In this document: positions 34,543 to 37,429 of the stretch, in pieces
Layout: every line of letters begins with the position of its first letter
Numbering within the stretch: the stretch's first letter is position 1
From: an uncultured Bacteroidales bacterium
GTDB lineage: Bacteria > Bacteroidota > Bacteroidia > Bacteroidales > Bacteroidaceae
Direction: 5' to 3'
NCBI GenBank assembly: GCA_902779315.1
Contig: CACZBC010000023.1
Coordinates: 1 to 37,429, forward strand
DNA length: 37,429 nt
Translations under genes and position numbers: made by a program
Notes under the pieces: model-generated
Told to the model about the DNA's origin: nothing
What the model saw: only the letters and a program-made list of their open reading frames with translations
Databases searched by the model: none

Positions 34543-35242
34543 TTGTTTGCCTCCCCATCATAAGGTTTTGGCCGACGTCAAAGACGAGATTGACCGTTCC
34601 GCCCCAACCGTTCGTGTCGTTCTTTCCATATCCTGGAATGAAGTACGGGTCGCCTCCGTCGGGTGATTTCATGGAGATGCGGAACTTGTAGCGCATGCTC
34701 CAACCAAGGCGAATGAATTTCCAGAGCTTTGTTTCAACGCCTACGCCAAACTCCAGCCAGTGTCCTGTCGCTTTCTCGCCATTCATTTCAAGGGGAACGG
34801 TTGTTCCAAATATGGGGTCGGCAAATGCCTTGTTGGCGACGTCATACTTGAAGCTGCTGAAACCATAGCGAAAGAGTCCGAAGAGTCGGTTGCCGTTGTG
34901 CTTCTTGTTGAAGTTGTAGTCCATGCCGAAGCGCATGTAGGGCGAGGTTGTGGAGAATGTGTTGCCTGTTTCCGCGCCTTCCCTGTGACAATCGCCGATG
35001 CCAAGTTCGGCAACAGGGAAAATCTTATCATAGAGGTTAACTCGAGCTCCCACCTCCATATTCGCAAACTTTGCATCGACAGCTTTCATGACAAAGCCAA
35101 CGATGTCTGCACTGACAGCAATGCCGCTAAACAGGGGCGCTTTGTCCTCTTTCTTCTTTTGCTCCTGCGCTTGCAAGTTGATGCAAGTCAGGCTAATCAG
35201 GATCAGAGAACAAATGTATCTCCAGGTTGTTGGTCTGTTCAT
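34436..35242 (-). CDS. DUF6048 family protein, 3' end probably frameshifted
   Basis: This 268-residue exported protein has signal MNRPTTWRYICSLILISL, cleaved near LQAQ at about residue 26. The rest is a beta-barrel-like membrane protein (GIAVSADIVGFVMKAVDAKF, MRFGMDYNFNKKHNG, GWGGTVNLVFDVG). The last 36 or so residues are read in another frame of the apbE anchor region and do not look like family sequence. One extra base in the C4 run (plus strand 34553-34556) would end the frame at a TGA at 34539, in a tight ATGA overlap with apbE. The first 50 bases overlap the DUF6452 gene. Function unknown; both DUF genes are often paired in Bacteroidales. Confidence 0.75.
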   Translation of the reverse strand: MNRPTTWRYICSLILISLTCINLQAQEQKKKEDKAPLFSGIAVSADIVGFVMKAVDAKFANMEVGARVNLYDKIFPVAELGIGDCHREGAETGNTFSTTSPYMRFGMDYNFNKKHNGNRLFGLFRYGFSSFKYDVANKAFADPIFGTTVPLEMNGEKATGHWLEFGVGVETKLWKFIRLGWSMRYKFRISMKSPDGGDPYFIPGYGKNDTNGWGGTVNLVFDVGQNLMMGRQTNETTQFSHRFTCCYRHHLPFGLQTVRQSGDSFLSA

Positions 35243-35666
35243 AGTTCACAGAGGAGCGTATGACGTTGATGGAATCGATGAATTCGTGTGTGGAGCGAAC
35301 GCCTTGAATGGTGTGGAAGAGGGTTGTCGGGCAGTCGGGCGACTCGTAATGCACTTGGTTGCTTTTTGATATCCAGATGGTGTCTTGGAAGAGATAGTCC
35401 ATGCCTTTGACTGTCAGCACGAGTGTGTCCTCGTCTTGCCAATAGCTCATGGAAAGATCTATTCTGGATGTACCGACACTTTTGTTGAGCAAGACTGGTC
35501 CGGACTTGCCGGCTGTAATGGTAAGTGTGTCGTCGAAGGACACGCTAGCACTGTCTTGATAGAATGCGCCATAACAGCCTACATGGTTGTAGAGTGTGCA
35601 GTCGTACGATTCGCAAGCCGCGAGCAGCAGGACAATTGATGCTATGTACAGAAGCCTTCGCCTCAT
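35193..35666 (-). CDS. DUF6452 family lipoprotein
   Basis: This 157-residue lipoprotein has signal MRRRLLYIASIVLLLAAC, lipobox Cys18. The mature part has four Cys residues in all (CESYDC, VGCYGAF and SPDC) and a beta-rich pattern typical of DUF6452. The role is unknown. It starts in a four-base overlap with the glycosyltransferase stop and its 3' end overlaps the DUF6048 gene by 50 bases, so the three are translated as a coupled unit. Confidence 0.85.
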   Translation of the reverse strand: MRRRLLYIASIVLLLAACESYDCTLYNHVGCYGAFYQDSASVSFDDTLTITAGKSGPVLLNKSVGTSRIDLSMSYWQDEDTLVLTVKGMDYLFQDTIWISKSNQVHYESPDCPTTLFHTIQGVRSTHEFIDSINVIRSSVNYEQTNNLEIHLFSDPD

Positions 35667-36625
35667 ATTGTCTTCTCGATCTGATAGTTGTTGCGTTCGG
35701 CAGAGTTACGGCTGATGAGTTCTCCGAGGAAGCCCGCCACGAAGAGCTGGGTGCCGAGAATCATCATGGTCAGGGCGATGTAGAAGTAGGGACTGTTGGT
35801 GACGAGGGGGTGGGGAATGCCTTTCGCCAGGCAATAGAGCTTTGTGCCGCCTACAACACAAACTGCGAGGAAGCCGATCATGAACATCAGGGTTCCGATG
35901 AATCCGAATACGTGCATCGGTTTCAGCCCGAAGTTGTTCAGGAACCAAAGCGAGAGGAGGTCGAGGTATCCGTTGACGAAGCGGTTGAGGCCCATGAATT
36001 TCGACTTGCCGAACTTGCGTGCCTGATGATGCACTTTCTTTTCTCCAATCTTGCTGAAGCCAGCGTTCTTGGCCAGATAGGGAATGTAGCGATGCATCTC
36101 TCCATAGACTTCGATGTTCTTCACCACGTCTTTGCGATAGGCTTTCAGTCCGCAATTGAAGTCGTGCAGGTTGTGAATGCCGCTCACTTGCCTTGCTGTG
36201 GCGTTGAAGAGCTTTGTCGGAATCGTTTTCGAGAGCGGGTCGCCCTTGCTGCGGTTCATCTTGTATCCGCTCACCAGGTCGTATCCTTCCTGCGTGATCA
36301 TGCGGTAGAGTTCTGGAATCTCGTCGGGCGAGTCCTGCAGGTCGGCATCCATCGTGATGACCACATCGCCTTTTGCTGCGCCGAAACCGCAGTAGAGGGC
36401 TGGGCTTTTGCCGTAGTTGCGACGGAACTTGATGCCGTGAACCGTATCGGGATTCTCTTTCTTGAGGTCTTCTATCACGTTCCACGAATTGTCTGTACTG
36501 CCGTCACTGACGAAGATGACTTCGTAGCTGAAACCGTGATTTATCATTACACGCTTGATCCAGCTGAACAGTTCGGGTAGCGACTCGTCTTCGTTGTAAA
36601 GGGGAACAACAACACTAATGTCCAT
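35663..36625 (-). CDS. Family 2 glycosyltransferase with C-terminal membrane helices
   Basis: This 320-residue enzyme has a GT-A domain (VVVPLYNEDESLPEL, VSDGSTDNSW, and the DxD motif at Asp93-Asp95 in DADLQDSPDEIPEL) followed by two membrane helices (about 226-250 and 262-285). This plan matches polyprenyl-phosphate glycosyltransferases (DPM1/ArnC/GtrB type), which load a sugar on undecaprenyl phosphate for cell-surface glycan modification. The sugar cannot be told. It starts six bases after the DUF4199 gene. Confidence 0.9.
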   Translation of the reverse strand: MDISVVVPLYNEDESLPELFSWIKRVMINHGFSYEVIFVSDGSTDNSWNVIEDLKKENPDTVHGIKFRRNYGKSPALYCGFGAAKGDVVITMDADLQDSPDEIPELYRMITQEGYDLVSGYKMNRSKGDPLSKTIPTKLFNATARQVSGIHNLHDFNCGLKAYRKDVVKNIEVYGEMHRYIPYLAKNAGFSKIGEKKVHHQARKFGKSKFMGLNRFVNGYLDLLSLWFLNNFGLKPMHVFGFIGTLMFMIGFLAVCVVGGTKLYCLAKGIPHPLVTNSPYFYIALTMMILGTQLFVAGFLGELISRNSAERNNYQIEKTI

Positions 36626-36631
36626 AATATT

Positions 36632-37156
36632 TTATTTCTTAACGGGTTTTCTAACGGGTAATGCTGCAAGCAGCGAGGCTGGGAGTGCCAATATGACGTT
36701 GTAGAATGCCAGTTGGAGCACTATGTCGCGAACGGTCATAGACTGTACCAGCTTTTGCATCTCGTTCAGGTCCACTTCGGGCATCATCTTTTTCCAGGCT
36801 TCGCGATATTCCTCGTTTTGCAGAGAGGTTCCCAGAATGGAGAGCAGACGTCCGTTGTCGAGCCAAAGGAAATAGGCGTACTGGACCATGTCTGTCAGCA
36901 AGCCTGCCAGCAGACAGGTCACAAATGAGAGGCGAAGGATGTGCAACCAGCTGACAGACGGGTAGAGCCTGTAGTAGTTCGTCAGTTGCTTGTAGAGCAT
37001 GTAAATGCTGATGATGGCCAGAACCGTGCTTAGCATCGAGAGGAAAGGACGTTCCGTTCCGTACATCGTACAGAGGAAACTTGCCGACCACATCAGTCCA
37101 ATCGGCAGCGCCATCCATCCGGCAGCATCCATCGTTTTAGGTACTTCGTTTGCCAT
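36632..37156 (-). CDS. DUF4199 family membrane protein
   Basis: This 174-residue protein has four predicted membrane helices (about 11-28, 37-58, 71-95, 143-166), as in DUF4199 proteins, which are common in Bacteroidota and of unknown function. It is the first gene of the long minus-strand operon. The start at 37156 lies 22 bases after a TACCTTTG element. Confidence 0.85.
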   Translation of the reverse strand: MANEVPKTMDAAGWMALPIGLMWSASFLCTMYGTERPFLSMLSTVLAIISIYMLYKQLTNYYRLYPSVSWLHILRLSFVTCLLAGLLTDMVQYAYFLWLDNGRLLSILGTSLQNEEYREAWKKMMPEVDLNEMQKLVQSMTVRDIVLQLAFYNVILALPASLLAALPVRKPVKK

Positions 37157-37178
37157 TTATCCTATCTGTATGAGTTGA

Positions 37179-37186
37179 CAAAGGTA
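37179..37186 (-). promoter_or_regulatory. -7 element of the ten-gene operon
   Basis: Minus-strand TACCTTTG, 22 bases before the DUF4199 ATG. No clear TTG or TTTG lies at the expected 19-20 base spacing. Confidence 0.5.
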
Positions 37187-37243
37187 CGAAATAATAATAT
37201 AAATAATGTATAAAGAGGCAAAAAAATCGCCTTAGCAAATAAT

Positions 37244-37271
37244 TTTTCACTTTTCACTTTTCACTTTTCAC
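37244..37271 (+). repeat. Four tandem copies of TTTTCAC
   Basis: A perfect 7-bp repeat, four copies, just upstream of the SRP RNA -7 element. It covers the place where the -33 element should be. Confidence 0.9.
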
Positions 37272-37281
37272 TTATTTGTTG

Positions 37282-37289
37282 TACCTTTG
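37282..37289 (+). promoter_or_regulatory. -7 element of the SRP RNA gene
   Basis: TACCTTTG at 37282-37289, 15 bases before the RNA stem begins. The -33 position falls in the TTTTCAC repeats and does not match TTTG. Confidence 0.6.
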
Positions 37290-37303
37290 CACCCGCAAAA
37301 TCA

Positions 37304-37401
37304 TGGGAAAGTCCTATACGGCATGCTCCTTGTGAATCCCCCAGGGCTTGACCGCAGCAAGGGCAGCAGGTTGTAGCGGCGCGATATAGCAAGCTTTCCC
37401 A
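37304..37401 (+). ncRNA. ffs: Signal recognition particle RNA (small bacterial type)
   Basis: The ends pair as TGGGAAAG (37304-37311) with CTTTCCCA (37394-37401), then CTATA with TATAG, giving one long hairpin of about 98 bases. The apical part carries CCAGG on the 5' side and GCAGCAGG on the 3' side, as in the Ffh-binding domain IV. The tip is CTTG-ACCGCAG-CAAG instead of the GGAA tetraloop of E. coli. A tRNA follows directly. SRP RNA with Ffh targets membrane proteins to the translocon. Confidence 0.85.
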
Positions 37402-37404
37402 CCC

Positions 37405-37429
37405 GCCTCTTTAGCTCAGTTGGCCAGAG
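37405..37429 (+). tRNA. tRNA, 5' part only (possibly tRNA-Thr)
   Basis: GCCTCTT acceptor strand, T8-A9, then D-arm GCTC with AGTTGGCCAGAG; the window ends before the anticodon. The same start is known to me from Bacteroidales tRNA-Thr, but the identity cannot be read here. Confidence 0.75.

Overview
The window looks like a chromosome segment of a Bacteroidales bacterium, most probably Prevotella or a close relative. The promoters fit the Bacteroidetes consensus (TTTG or TTG, then about 19-20 bases, then TAnnTTTG). The gene families are also typical: an RprX/RprY two-component pair, a second EF-G paralog, a UpxY-type antiterminator, DUF4827, DUF6048, DUF6452 and DUF4199 proteins, and a very large secreted protein with a C-terminal dockerin-like repeat pair. 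I saw no transposase, integrase, phage gene or CRISPR array.

Layout. Positions 2-5011 (+) hold a compact operon: RNase III (5' end outside the window), a GH3-type acyl-adenylating enzyme, an Ig-like lipoprotein and a DUF3108 protein. It converges on a NusG/UpxY-like gene (-) that starts 12 bases after the 3' end of a tRNA-Pro gene. A divergent tRNA-Phe follows. Positions 6289-13312 (+) encode the 1715-residue dockerin protein and a phosphoethanolamine-transferase-like membrane enzyme. Positions 13433-16757 (-) carry recG, ispD and a DJ-1/PfpI gene, divergent from nadK and an ABC exporter (+), then an outer-membrane beta-barrel gene (+). Positions 20607-22845 (-) encode RprY and RprX. An EF-G2-like factor, hemW and a DUF4827 lipoprotein follow on the same strand. 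Positions 27754-37156 (-) form a tight ten-gene run: DUF4199, GT2, DUF6452, DUF6048, ApbE, Crp/Fnr regulator, M3 peptidase, dCMP deaminase, S41 protease, NrnA. The window ends with a signal recognition particle RNA gene (+) and the first 25 bases of a tRNA.

The most unusual signal is intergenic. Four separate gene-free gaps (near 6.0, 13.3, 20.5 and 27.3 kb) each hold a short array of degenerate, directly abutting 22-bp units with a shared GTGTGACGTTTGC core. There are no spacers, and each array has its own flavour of unit tail. I do not recognise this family. Two arrays lie between convergent genes, and one ends exactly at the base before the rprY stop codon.

Other points worth attention: the EF-G paralog has lost the catalytic His and other GTPase signature residues; a probable one-base frameshift in a G4 run joins DUF6048 and apbE with an abnormal 107-base overlap; a 15-bp tandem repeat abuts the hemW start codon; and the nadK/pfpI promoters overlap as an inverted repeat.
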